Assembly: GCA_037367405.1 (NCBI GenBank)
Contig: JAZKJV010003258.1
Location: 124,001 to 188,000, forward strand
DNA from: Ottelia alismoides
Lineage: Eukaryota > Streptophyta > Magnoliopsida > Alismatales > Hydrocharitaceae
Reading direction: 5' to 3'
DNA: 64,000 nucleotides
Part shown: piece by piece, positions 43,460 to 55,857 of the stretch
Layout of the letters: every line of letters starts with the position of its first letter
How positions within the stretch are numbered: position 1 is the stretch's first letter
Program-made: the position numbers and the translations under genes
Notes under the pieces: generated by a model
The model's database searches: none
What the model saw: the letters and a program-made list of their open reading frames with translations, nothing else
What the model was told of the DNA's origin: nothing

Positions 43460-44958
43460 TGCAACGCTTGGGGAATTAGATAGAGCCTTAGGATTAGGGT
43501 TTCATTTCTTCTCTATTTGTCAATTGTTTCATTTATTTTTGTTTTCTTCGCTACTTTCTTTTATTTCTTTTTCTCTCTCTTTTATTTCTTTGTTTCTGTT
43601 ATACAGCTTTTGTGTTTGCTTTGTGTTACATGGCCTAGGTATCGAGATCGACTTCTCTGGGAGTCAATTAGCGGAAGTACGTGGAGACTGGTGTTCTTTA
43701 CAAATCGGTTGTAGAGGAGCAGTGCTAGGCGGATACGAGAGTCATTTTATTTCCTTCTTGTTTTATTTTTTGAGAGAGGAAGGGGTACTTACCCACTTTT
43801 TACTTTGTAGAAGGGGTCCCTTAAGGGCATCCCGACTTGTGCCCAGTCTTTATTTTTGGTTTTTGTTTCGCCAAGTGCCTGTGCACTTGGGGCACTGCGA
43901 TTTTGGTTTTCATTATCTTTTTCTCTATTTTCCGTGGTTTTCTGTGATTGGTTTGGTGCTTGATTAGGACTTCTTCCTTTCTTGTGCATATCGTACGTTA
44001 ATTAGACATAAGTCATATAACGAAGACAAATAAAATCAGTTCTTCCCCTTAGAACTATTCATTCTTTCTAGGTTATGCATTTTCTTTTCCAATGTTCAAG
44101 GTTATAGGTTAGATTTATATTTCTATGTGCATCATTTTGCATGTATTCATAGTTTTCCGTACGAGTAACAAGTGTGCATCTTCTATCTCTGCATGCATTC
44201 AAAGTTTTTCGTGCATTGCATTTTCGTATTCCTTGTTTTCCTTCATGTAGGATTAAAGGAAAATCACCAAAAATTCATTAGACATTGTTTATTTTCAAAT
44301 CAAAAAGATCAAAAAAGTGATAACTAAAATAAAATTGGGACTGCTAATTATACTTGATCTTAAAATAAACGTAACAGATATCATTCACAAATTTTGGACA
44401 GCAATCCCCTCATTGTCGTAGGTACTCTCCATACTAAGCAATGCGCATACACATAAGGAGTAGAACCCAAAGTCCTGGTCTTGTGCCCTAAGCACTTTGG
44501 ACTCTGGACTCTCGGGGTCTGTTATTGCTGCAAGAACATGCCACAGAAGTTAGCATAAGTAGTCGTGTGAGTAGGGAGGTGGATTTCCTTAGAACTAGTC
44601 CTGAGATCCTACGTGGATAATTCTCTGCCTAGGGGATTCACCGACTTGTCACAATATACTCTATGAGACTACACCTATGAGTTTGTGTTAATACCATTGA
44701 TTGATCACATAACTCTAAAATCGAAAAGATAACAACCGAGCTTTTACAGTCTTCACAGAGTTGATTAGGTGAATTGAGGATTTGGATTGCGTTTGTTTGA
44801 GATCTATTTTGTGAATTGATACAATCTGTTTTGAGATTTTAGCAATAGAGATACTTGTCATCTAAGTCTAGTCGATCTCTTCGATTTTGTTTTTATTTCA
44901 CTTTCCATTTTCATTTTCATTTTCTTGAGTCACGATGATGTGTAGGTAGTCTCATATG
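43460..44958 (+). mobile_element. Leader D and the first bases of its gag
   Basis: Matches leaders of B and J: stem-loop at 43871-43890, AGCAATCCCCTCATTG near 44399, GATCACATAACTC ... GATTAGGTGAATT near 44703 and 44762. The gag start ATGATG is at 44935-44940 in the usual TCACG context. Only about 18 bases follow before the LTR start at 44959, so gag is lost. Open frames in 43517-43967 are read from this leader and are not conserved. Confidence 0.75.
43871..43890 (+). promoter_or_regulatory. Conserved leader stem-loop, copy in D
   Basis: CCAAGTGCCTGTGCACTTGG: perfect 8-bp stem with a CTGT loop, the strongest copy. Relative to the A copy, pairs 3-18, 6-15 and 7-14 are changed on both sides. 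Confidence 0.75.
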
Positions 44959-46965
44959 TGATGAATCTCCATTTCATCACCTTTATTCTATAATTTTGGC
45001 AAAAAATAGAACAAAATACCAAAGGTATTTTATGACTCTAAACCCTGAGACCAAGTCAAGAATTGATTTGATCGACAAGGAATAAAGTAGGAGGAGATAA
45101 GGACAAAAAATACAATAAAAATCCCATTTATTTATTCATCATTAATTCATTTTTGGGACCTATTTTATTTTCCAATTTGTATACCTCAAATAAAGAAACT
45201 TTATTCATAATTGTTGTAGATAATAATATATAGAAAAATAAAAAATTGATTTCATGCAACAATAATATATAGTGTACATTTTATACTCTAAATAAAAAGC
45301 CAAATCCCAACTTCCCAGACCCATATCTCCCAAATAAAAACTCAAAATGTATCAAAATCACCTTTAACTGTATATAACTTTTAATAAGCTATTTAATGAA
45401 GATGGTTTCATATTTTTGGAGTTAAGATGTGAAAGTTAGGTTTTGGACCCCCCATTATACCATATATCTGAATAAATAATCATTTTATTTATTTATTATT
45501 ATTTTTATAATTTTATATTTTTAAAATTTTATAAGTATTATTTATAGTATATGTACATATTTAGAATAGAATAAAAACACAAATAAAACATAAAAATAGA
45601 ATAGAGTAGTTAAATACATGGATGAAATACCTATACTTTTACCTATATATTTAATATCTTTATTTATTTAAGTATACAAATAACATCAGAAAAATACAAT
45701 AAAAATAAGTTATAAATACATAAAATAAGATAAGAAGATAATAAATTTGAAAAAAAGAAAAATAAAATACCCAAAACATAGATGAATATAACTATAATAC
45801 ACCTTTAAAAATTAACTTGTAATAAATAAACCCCCAAAAATAAATAAAAATCTTATTAAAATACCACGTAAAGTAATGAACATTTTTTATTTTATAACTT
45901 AATATTAATAAAATCATTTACTATATTTAATTAATATTTTTTTAATAAAATGGATTGTTTTGTCTTGTAGTGTCCTACATGGACCAATCATATCGTAGGG
46001 ATTGTTGACCCCTAGTCAGCTCCCAATCTTTCGTTCTGACTTCTGTCAGAGTCTCGAGTGGCCCCTCTTATTTAATCTTTCATCGTTGTTCCATTGATCC
46101 TTCACCCTTGAGGCCTTCACCATTTTCTATCATTGATCATCCATGAATCTCGCTTGCCCCTTTGATTGCTTGTACATACTTTTGATTCTTCCCAAATCAC
46201 CCATCAATAAGGGTGCTTTCCATGTCTATAAATAAAAACCTTGCCTTCTTGATCATATTTGGTCCTTACCCAAGCTTTGAATCCCCTCTTCGTGGGTGTG
46301 TGTGCCTTTCCGGCGACAGTAGGAGTACCCCTGATCGTTGAGCGTGCGATTCAGGTGAGGCAAAGTGCACCCATGACAAGCTCCGACCGCCCTACTCCAT
46401 GGTCGTCCGACCAGGTATAAGACTTGTGGTTTTTATGATTTCTAGGCAGATTTTAGTCTCGTCATTTATTTCATCGTAAACCTCACCATTTCCGACTACC
46501 ATTTTCACCCCACTTCCTTTCCCATCACATTCTCCACCTTCAAGAATCACCTGACCAACCATAACCCATATGGTTCTATGAATCGAGGTCTCCCTCCGCC
46601 GCTTTGCGAGAGACCCTGCCTCCATCTCAGTTCCCATATCATTTCCACTTAATAGCAACCCGGACACTACCATCTATGCCTCGCCATGCTTTCTAGCATT
46701 TTTTTAGGTCCAGAAGACCCTATCTGAGGGGTTGTGAGACTTGAAAGCTCCTATATGTATACTCGACCTCCATGTCTTGATCAGCGAACCCTGAACACTT
46801 GTCAGGCCACCAACCGATGCGGACCCTTCCAGCCGTGTTCTTGAGCATTTCAATGGCATGATTGGTGGTCAGAGGAGGCTTCTAGAGCCGATCGAGCGAG
46901 CTTCGAAGACACATTCTTCCATGTTCTTCCAAGGACCCTTAGAGTCGTTCGATCAAGAGCCCAAT
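44959..46965 (+). mobile_element. LTR K, 5' part only
   Basis: Starts TGATGAATCTCCATTTCATCA (7-bp inverted repeat), the second LTR subfamily, like M and L. AT-rich to about 45960, then the GC-richer R region with CAG|GTGAG near 46352. It breaks off at about 46950-46969 against the first codons of a minus-strand gag (M). The right edge is uncertain by about 15 bp. Confidence 0.75.
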
Positions 46966-48778
46966 TCCACATCGTGAAAGGAATGAGGAAAACTGATGAA
47001 GGATGGAGGATACGGGGATGATCGAGAAATAAAGTAGTGTAAAATAGTAGAAGGCTCGTAATGAGAAAGGGTCAAGAGGAAACATGCAAAAGAGAAAATG
47101 CGATAAAATGATGCAAAGGCGTGGGGATAATCTTTGACTCCTAGTCAACATCCAAATAAACACAATACAAAGTTGGGATCACCAACTCAACACATGTGAA
47201 GCCATAAAGTTTCGACTATTTTTATCTTTTCAATTTTAGAGTTGTGAATTCAGGTAAATTATTATCACGACTCCTTGAGTGGCTAGCCCTAGAGGAGAGT
47301 GTGTACTTCCATGAATAGTCTCTCCCTAGTTGATCCACCTCCTTTGTATCGTGTAATCTACGCTCTTTAAGGTCTTAAATCTCGTGCCTAGGTGGCTACT
47401 CAGTCAAAGAAAAGAGAGATGAAGTAGGTGAAACCACTACATTTATCGTAAGCGAGGTACTTGGAGGCAAACCGATGAGACAAACACACCTGTATGGGTG
47501 TGGCCTGGGTTTAGTACTTTATACCAAGTCAGATACTCCACACAATGTGGGAGCATCATCATCGATAATGACCTATTCGACCATGTACGATTGAAGCGCT
47601 AATACTTCACTAGTCCCAGGTGATTGTTGTGGCAGTCACATATCGGGTTTTTGGATCTACCATTAAGGGTTGCGCCTCACTCTATCTGGAATGTACCTGA
47701 AATCAATAAGGGATTTGTGAACCCTAAATAATTATTTTAGTTACGAATTTTAACTAGGATCAAAATTCAGTTAGCAGACCCCTTGTTTTAATTTTTGATT
47801 TTCACTTTTTGGAGTATTTTTCAATGACAAACACTTAACTATTTTGTTATTTTCATTTTACCTTAGGTGCTCAAAATCAGAGGGAGAGGACAACAAAGCA
47901 ATGTAAGGAGACACTAAGATAGAAATCTCACCTTTATGCCTAAATGATGAATGCTTTGTTAAAAGACTTATAGTGCTTCCCAATGCTCTCCATGCAGATG
48001 CAAGGTAGAAATTTTTAAACCTATACTCTATGTGCGAGTTGCAAACAGAAACCGTCCTCAATATGCAATTGCTAATGTCGTTAAGAACTAGATGCTAAAT
48101 ACTTAGAAATAAACCTAGAGTATGGTCTTGGAGGCTCCTCGATGCCCGCCACAATGGGTCCTGCAAGCGTTGTATGGAAACCTTTCATGGCATGCAGTTT
48201 CAAGTCTATATATCCAACAATTAACTTGAACTAAGTCCAAATGTAGAGACGATAGGTACATGCAAGATATTGGGTGTTTGTCCTTAATTTACCTGATCAA
48301 GCAATACCAAAAATGCTAAGGGCCCATTCCACGAAACAATTAAAAATAAGGCGGAAGGCACAAAATGTGGAAAATAAAGAAAATAAAGGCTACAAAATCA
48401 CGAAAAAATCCAGTGATCCCCAAGTGAACAAATACTTGGAAATTAGGCATGAGTGTCCAAGTTCAAGTACATGTATTATTGTAAATTAAATAAAGCAAAA
48501 CTAAATGTCACCCTCTCACAAAAATAAAAAGAGAAGCCTATGCTAAACTCTTCTCTATTTGTCTTGCTCTCTCCTCTTGGTCCATAAGTAGAAGGACCAA
48601 GTCTCCTCGACTCGGGTGCGTCAACCACCTAGGCGATCGTTGTCGTCTCGAAGTCTCTCACAAGAAAAATAGAAGAGATAAATGTTAGCACAATAAACAA
48701 TTATATCAAATAAAAAAGAAAATAAATAAAGAAAAATAATGAAATGAAATGGACCCAAAATTCTATCCTACACGTTGC
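46966..48778 (-). mobile_element. Leader M with the start of its gag
   Basis: Minus-strand leader of the same family: gag ATG at 46972-46970 in TTTCACG context, with the frame lost right after it; GTGTTGAGTTGGTGATCCC and CACAACTCTAAAATTG pairing segments (47170-47240); stem-loop at 48420-48439. Short open frames at 47858-48489 are not conserved in other leaders. Confidence 0.72.
48420..48439 (-). promoter_or_regulatory. Conserved leader stem-loop, copy in M
   Basis: Element sense CCAAGTATTTGTTCACTTGG: 6-bp stem CCAAGT / ACTTGG with an 8-nt loop; the two inner pairs are lost. Confidence 0.6.
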
Positions 48779-48796
48779 CCCCCAATAACAGTGCCT
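48779..48796 (-). promoter_or_regulatory. Very degenerate primer-binding site (M)
   Basis: AGGCACTGTTATTGGGGG in element sense, about 11 of 18 matching the tRNA-Asp complement. Called mainly from its position next to the LTR end and leader. Confidence 0.45.
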
Positions 48797-48798
48797 TT

Positions 48799-51700
48799 TG
48801 ATGAAATCAACTTTGGTGAGGTTCTAAAAATATCCTCACAAGAAGCGAAGATAAAGTGTCGCTGAGGTGACCGCTCACTAAAGTCGAGATCGATCAACAA
48901 TCAACCCACACATTGTAAAGAAGAATCAATGCAAGCAAGTGTGAATCAAAATTTATTATACCCTACAATGAAATACGTATAGTGACAAGTTTGGTAGGGG
49001 TCAAACACATGGAGAACGAGGGATAGACATAAACAATTGACTAAAAAAGATAATAAATGTTTTTGGGTTTTTCGGATTTTTAGTTCTTGTGGATTTTTTT
49101 AATACCTATTTTTTAAATTTTTTGTTATTATATTTTTTTGGATTTCTAATTATATAAGTTTTGATTTCCCTTCTATATTTTTTAATTTTTAATTTTTATA
49201 ATAATCAATAATAATATTATAAGCATATATAGATATATATATTGAGAGCTTTTTAAGATTATAAATATAGCTATAAATACTCAAAAGTCACAAAATTAAA
49301 TATTTTTGTCTTTTCTTATTGTTTTTTTCTATTTTGGTATTCCTCCGGTAGTCTTCACTATTTTTGTATTTTTAATTGAATTAATATTGCAAAAATGTGA
49401 ATAGAATAACTAGATCAGATTGTTTTGGAAATTAAAAATAGCTATAAGCCTTAAAATTTTCCAAATCTATTTTTCATATATGATAATTGTAGTAAATAAA
49501 ATTCAGAAATAGAAGTAAATATTTATGGAAATTTTCAGAATTTTTTATAACTTTTATGAGGATTTTGGAGCTTTTAAAATTTTACTGTTCTTCTTTTCCT
49601 ATTTTAAGGATTTTTGGTATGTAGTTGGAAAATAGTCTAATAAATAGAATACAATTTTTTATTTTTTCAAGAAATTTTTTCATTTTTTTATTTTTCTATT
49701 CTAAATAGGGAAAATAGCTCTACTTCTTATTTTTAATAAATAGAAAATCAACTTAAATGCCTAAAAATATATTTGATATATGTATATGCCAAGTATTTAT
49801 GCCAATTTTCTAAGAATTTTAAGATGTCTGGATATATTTTTAATAAAACAAAATCTACAAAAAGAAAATACAAACTTTCATGGGCATTTATGAAAATATT
49901 TAAAGTTTATAGACAAAACTCGAATACTATAAAGAATAATAGGGTCAAAATGTAATTTTCCCAGAATATATCCAATAATATATACCAAGAGGGGTATTTC
50001 TACCAATAATACAAATTTCATGGGTCCAGATGCTAAATTTCCAAAAATATTAAACTTAAAACTCAAAAATATGGATTGAAATGAAATACACAAACATACG
50101 GGGCCCCTATGCAAAAAGCCCGCACCTCACGCGTACATGCATGTAAGGTGATGTGGTGAGGGATCAGAATGCAAATATGGAAAGTATAGGGGCAAAATGC
50201 AAATATTAAAAAACTTTTTACACTACAGGCTAAAATATAAATATTAAAATGAAATGACAAAAATTATAGGGGTATTGGATAAAATTACCCATACGTGCGT
50301 GGGTTAATGACTGGATCTACTTCACTTATCCATGTGGTTGCATCGCAACGACCAACACTAATTCTCTGTTGGATGCCCATGATTAGATCGACGGTTGATG
50401 ATCTGACGGTTGAGGGCTCGTGCATCCGACGGTAGCTGTACACCTGGGCGCGGATCCTTGATCAGGCGGTTGAGAAAAAGGGTGGAAGATCAGGTCAAGA
50501 ATTCGGATTGCTCGAGCTTCGATCGGCTCCTCCCCAGTCCTTCGGCGACCCAAGAGACTCATATCTAGTGAAAAATGGAGCTGATGATGCTCCACATCGG
50601 AGGGCGGTCTCAGAAGGGTCCAATACCCATCGATGGTGCCCTTGAAGCTCGAGGTACCTGGGCATTACTTCCTACATTGAGGACCCCTGAAAGGGGATTC
50701 TTTCTCTTTGCAACCTGCAATGTTAAATAAAGGACACAAAAACAAAGAATCCAAAGGCTTCAGGTGGTGGAGATGAGTGGAGGTGAAGTTGGGTGGAGCT
50801 CGTCAGCGATGAGGCAGAGACAACGAGCGGATTTCCCTGATCTGAGCGAGATTAGGAGGAATGCAAGTGCTTGGGGAGAAGAAAAGATTAAGGGGAAGAA
50901 GAAGGATGTGATACATGAGGCATAGGACGGTCAAAGCATAGAGATGAGGTTCGCCGGAGCTCAGCTCGACGAACTGCAAAGAGAATTTTCAACAAAATAC
51001 GAACTAAACTAACTGAAAATAACACATATTCTATCCTAATTCTATGCCTAAGAATAAAAAATGCAAAGAAATAATGGAGGTTACCTGCCTGGACGAATGG
51101 TTGAAGGCTCCTGACGGAGAAGTCCGGCGAGGCCAGGATTGACCTCAGATCGATACCAACATCGCCCCTGAAGCGTGAGCACTCTCCTGTTGACACCAAG
51201 AGGATCAATCGACGCTGAGGGTTAGGGATTTGCGTTGGAAGAGGGATCAAGGGGTGAAGGAAATCAAAGGTAATATTTTATACAAGGTAATCTTTGTTTA
51301 GGCAGAAAGCTCAGCGATCCTCAGATCGATATAGGATTGCTGTATAAGTATAGGGATCAAGGAAGAAAATTAAAGAAGAACTCCACTCAAAATAGTGAAA
51401 GAATCTCATGCAAAAATTGTGGAATATTGGTCAAATGCATTCTGACACGGCTAGACCTGAGGTCAAAAGAGTTGAATTGGGTCAACGAAGGACGGGTCCT
51501 GATTGGGCTACATCATCCGCAAAAAGACAAGCCAACAAATAAAAATTGAAAATAATTTTAAATGAAATTGTAATTGATTTATTTATTTTTTTAAACCATA
51601 AAAAATGTTTCTTATTTTATTTAATGTTTATTATGATTTTTAATTATTTTTATGAGTTGATTTTCATTTGTATGTATATTTCCTATATATTAGGTATTTT

Positions 51701-52627
51701 ATTTTTATTTTTCTTATAATTTACTATTATATATAATATATTTACAAGTTATTTAAAGACACTTAAATATATTTTTGTTGTATTTTTCTGAATTTATTTG
51801 CGTGTTAAATAAACATATGTATTTATTATATAGGTATGTATAGGTAATTCATCTATGTATTCTAGTGTATAAATTTATGTTAATATTATTTATGGTTTTA
51901 TTTATTTTAATTAAATATATATACTATAAATAATATTTACAAAATTATAAAAATATAAAATAATGAAAAATATAAAGAATAATAAAATCAATATTTTTCA
52001 GGTACATGGTATAATAGGGATCCAAAATCTAACTTTTGCATCTTAACTCCAAATTAAATGAAATCACTTCATTAACTACTTAATAAATATAGTAAAGGTG
52101 ATTTTGATGTATTTTGAGTTCATATGGAGAAGATATGGGTCTGGGAAGTTTGGGTTTTGGCTTTTTATTCTGAGCATAGAATGCACAATGTGTATTATTT
52201 TTATGTGAAATTAATTTTTTTATTTATCTATATATTTTTATCTACAACTTTCATGAAAAAGATTATTGATTTGAGGTATAAATAATAAAGAATAAAATAG
52301 GTCCTCAAAGTGTATTATTGAAGATGAAAATTAGGGGTTTTATTTTGCTTATTGGCATATATCTCCCTTATTTTATTCCTTATCGACCCAGTTATCTCGA
52401 TGCCTAGGTCTCAAGGTTTATTGTCATAAAATACCTTTGGTATTTTATTTCTTTTTCTTTTCTTTTCATTATTATTTTATTTTGACTTTAAATATAGTAT
52501 TTTATATATTGTTTACACAATAAATAATGGATGTTAATTTATGCATAATGATGGTATTTACAAGCATTTAGCTGGGGTTTAAAGGCCAAAAATGAAAGAA
52601 TATAGGAGATGAAATGGAGATTCATCA
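48799..52627 (-). mobile_element. Element M, 5' LTR, complete
   Basis: 3829 bp on the minus strand, starting TGATGAATCTCCATTTCATC at 52627 and ending TTTCATCA at 48799. GC-rich stretch 50280-51300. In element sense a donor CAG|GTAACC lies near 51086 and an acceptor TTAACATTGCAG|G near 50716, giving a possible ~365-bp LTR intron. Right flank CCCAC; no matching duplication was found. Confidence 0.82.
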
Positions 52628-54599
52628 CCCACCTCCATCTCCTATGGCATATTAGGTGTGAGGTTTTTGATTGAATACCGAGTGTATATCGTCGGCATGA
52701 TCCTTGGTCTTCCGATCTAGTTACAGCCTCTCGTTGGTAGATGTTCGAGCTCGACCCTTTGCCGAGGTCTTCAGTGAAGACCTAGGAGCTCCACAGCTCC
52801 ACTCCCAAGCTCTTCCTCCACTCCGATCTTCACCTTCGAGTTCCAGGTAATCTCTTTATTTGTTTTTTTCTATCTTCTCCTAATTTTCTACAATCGCACA
52901 CTCCCTCTCGTTGTCACCAAATCACCCCCTCACATTCATCGTTACCTGAAGACCTTCGCTAAACCATTCCTATTTTTCCTGCGCTTCTCCATAGCTCCTC
53001 CCATCTCGATTCATCACTACCCTCGCAAAGGGCAGCGACCCATCAAGCTCCTACTTCCTTCACCCTTACAGAGCCTCCATCTCGCTACACCAGCATCCTA
53101 ATACATTCTCCTTGCTTTGAAGTTCCTTTGTTAACCATTGCAAGAGGGCCAACCACTTCAATGGTCAGATATTTGAGGGATCTGTGACCTCGAGCTTCTT
53201 CTCTGATGGACCTTCATGCTAGAAGCTTCCAACCATACTCCAACCTTGGACGCACTCACACTACCTTCGTGAGGCACTACGGAAGCTCCTTGGACCTCCA
53301 GCCTTAACGCTTGAGCATGAGGATAGCAGCATCACGCAACCAAAGCTCCACAAGTCCTCCGTCATGCATAGATGTGGTAGACGAATTCGAGTAGCAGCTA
53401 CAGTTGGATTATATCTCCCTAATCAGATCTAATGGCTAGGATCATTTCTCAACTCTGATCTAGAAGCATCGATTCAATCCTGAGTATCAGACAGCCTGAA
53501 CTTGCACCAAAGCACCCTACCTTGCCACATCGCCCGAGCCTAGCACCCTATGTGAGCTGCCTCATGTGCTGAGGGAAAGTTGTAGACCATGGGTCATGGT
53601 TTCCGAGATTTATGAATTGGTCCTTCCGCATCACGCACCCCCTCACGTGTAGATTGGAATTTTTGCAAAATAAGCCCCGTCGTGTTTTATACATTCTATC
53701 TTTAACTTCGTGCATGGCTTAATTGCATGTTAGCCATCAACGACTTTTGTTTATTACATGTTGGACGTTTTTGGACTATTTTGTGATGTAAATATTATGT
53801 TTCTTGTAGTTATGCCCTTGACTTAATGTATTAATATCGTTTACATCCAAATTAAATGAAATTAATGTCATTTTAAAGGTCTTTTGATGCTATTTATTGA
53901 GACGAACTTAGATCACTTATATGATTTGCTGAAAATAAATAAAAATCAGAGAAACATGCTGGCCTTAAACTTTAATCGACTGAGCCCAAATTCACATAGT
54001 GAGTAATTTAATTTGTCATCAAGCCCCCTAATTTGCCTCAATTCATCGTCGATTAATTAGGAACTTTGCATGATCTACGTTGTACAATAATTACCGACAT
54101 TGTTGTACTAGGGAGCTAGATGTGCTGAAAGAAGAATTGCCCAACTAAATGATACATCGATTGAACTAAAAAAACATTTGACATTGTGCATACGGTTCCA
54201 CTTAGATAGTTTAATGCATGATTAGTTACATTATTCAAGCAATAATTCATGAGCATTAATTGTAAGGGAGTGGTTGTTGATGCGTTTTGCATCTTTAGTG
54301 ACATTTGCCATCATTTTGTAGCATAAAATAGTTTCATTGAATAACCTATAAAACCATGCATCAAATGTATTGTATTTTGCATACTTGGCCTGGATTGCCC
54401 CTTAGAGTAATCATATCACACATTTTAGGGCCTCATTAGATAATCTAATTGGTAGTGTCTAGGTGTTTGACCCTGGACTTATCCAAGAGAAATTAAACCA
54501 AGTCACTCATCGTGGAGATTCTCGTTCGATTTCTGATAGACCAATAATTTGTCGTATTACAATGAGACGATATTAGATTAGCTGATTACAAATTCATCA
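52628..54599 (+). mobile_element. LTR remnant N, 3' part
   Basis: Starts abruptly against the M LTR. Contents follow the usual LTR order: GC-richer R region, CCAG|GTAATC near 52848, a TTAACCATTGCAAG acceptor-like unit near 53135, AT-rich U5 with GTTTGACCCTGG near 54464, and an LTR-like end ATTCATCA at 54599. No primer site follows. It is diverged from all other LTRs here. Confidence 0.6.
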
Positions 54600-55183
54600 G
54601 TATGTAATACTCTCATTCTTCCATCCACAATATCAAAAGAAATATATGTGATGGTTACATTGGATATCATCGTCATACATTCTGATATTAAAAATATATA
54701 GCGACAATGATTGTTCATTCAAATTTACCACACAGCTATGCTTCGATTGCAACGAGGAGTGCCCATGTAGGACAATAAGAATGAGATAATAGAACTAACT
54801 GATTGAAGAGAGGGAGTAAAGAGTGAGTGGCAGTGCTTCAATAGTGAAGGTGGCAGGGAAAGATCCCAAACTAGCCGAACATCAACGGAACCACAACACT
54901 AGGGAAGAACCCCACAGAGATGTGCTTTACTAGGGCTTGAAGTAGGATTAAGCTGAGATGATGGAAGGCATGAGGAGGAGAGTGAAAGAGTGAAGAGCAT
55001 AGGTCTAACTTACAGTTCTCAAGTACATGAGGTATTAGACTTGGGACACCTATATTTGAGCTAGTGAGATAATTCCATCAATTAATTTGTAAAACATGTA
55101 ATTACAATAAAATACAATATGACAACAAACTCAAGTAATAGAATTTTGATTTATAGCAAAACTCTAGATACTAATGTCACAAA
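54600..55183 (+). other. Unassigned sequence left of the MITE
   Basis: 584 bp without similarity to the LTR family, without an open frame of note. It is the only part of the window, with 55596-55857, that looks like non-LTR background or another element type. Confidence 0.5.
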
Positions 55184-55595
55184 CACTACAATGAAATTAA
55201 CCTAAGCTAACGAATGACATAATACTCATTGTTATATCTTCCCTAGTTAAATACATAACAAGCAATATTATTTTTGCTTTGTTCTTTAAATTTGCAATGA
55301 ATATCATACTATTTCTATATTACATGCAACGAATCATAGAACAACAGTTATTCGTTGATGTTTTCTCCTAATTTTTATTATATTTAGCAACAGTTAAAAT
55401 AAATTTCAATGAATAACTCAATGGAGAAATAGTCATTATATGAATTTTTAACAACAAATATGTTATTCATTACTAATTACAAGATCATAATATAATTTAG
55501 CAGCATATATTATTCATGGGCATATATTTAACATCAAAATATACGCCAACAAATATTCTTATTATTTGTTAGCTTTGGTCAATTTTGTTATAGTG
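55184..55595. mobile_element. CACTA-type MITE
   Basis: 412 bp bounded by CACTACAATGAAATTAACC at the left and, reversed, CACTATAACAAAATTGACC at the right. The inverted similarity extends inward about 45 bp (CTAAGCTAACGAATGA versus CAAAGCTAACAAATAA). CACTA termini and lack of a coding region fit a non-autonomous CACTA-superfamily element. Flanks are AAA and CAA, so a 3-bp duplication is not exact. The interior is AT-rich. Confidence 0.7.
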
Positions 55596-55857
55596 CAATA
55601 TCTGATGCAAAAGGCTTGGTAGGCCATCATAGTTTTATTGCAACTAGGAATCTGTAACCACAAACTTGTTGCAACATATTATTTTAATTGATGCGTTATG
55701 AAAACAAATTTAGCGTGAACATTTGGGTGATGGGATTTTTGTAGACAGAGTAATATTTGGTTGTTAGAAAATTCTATCCTTATAATTCAGTTTCTATTTT
55801 TGTCTCAATTCATCTAAATAGCAAGAGACAATATACTAATGATCATGTTGATCCCAT
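55596..55857 (+). other. Unassigned sequence between MITE and element J
   Basis: 262 bp, AT-rich, no gene or family similarity seen. Confidence 0.5.

Noticed and set aside
43524..43967. 147-codon hydrophobic open frame
   Set aside because: Comes from the T-rich leader D around the conserved stem-loop; Phe/Leu-rich because the DNA is T-rich. No equivalent frame in leaders B, A or J.
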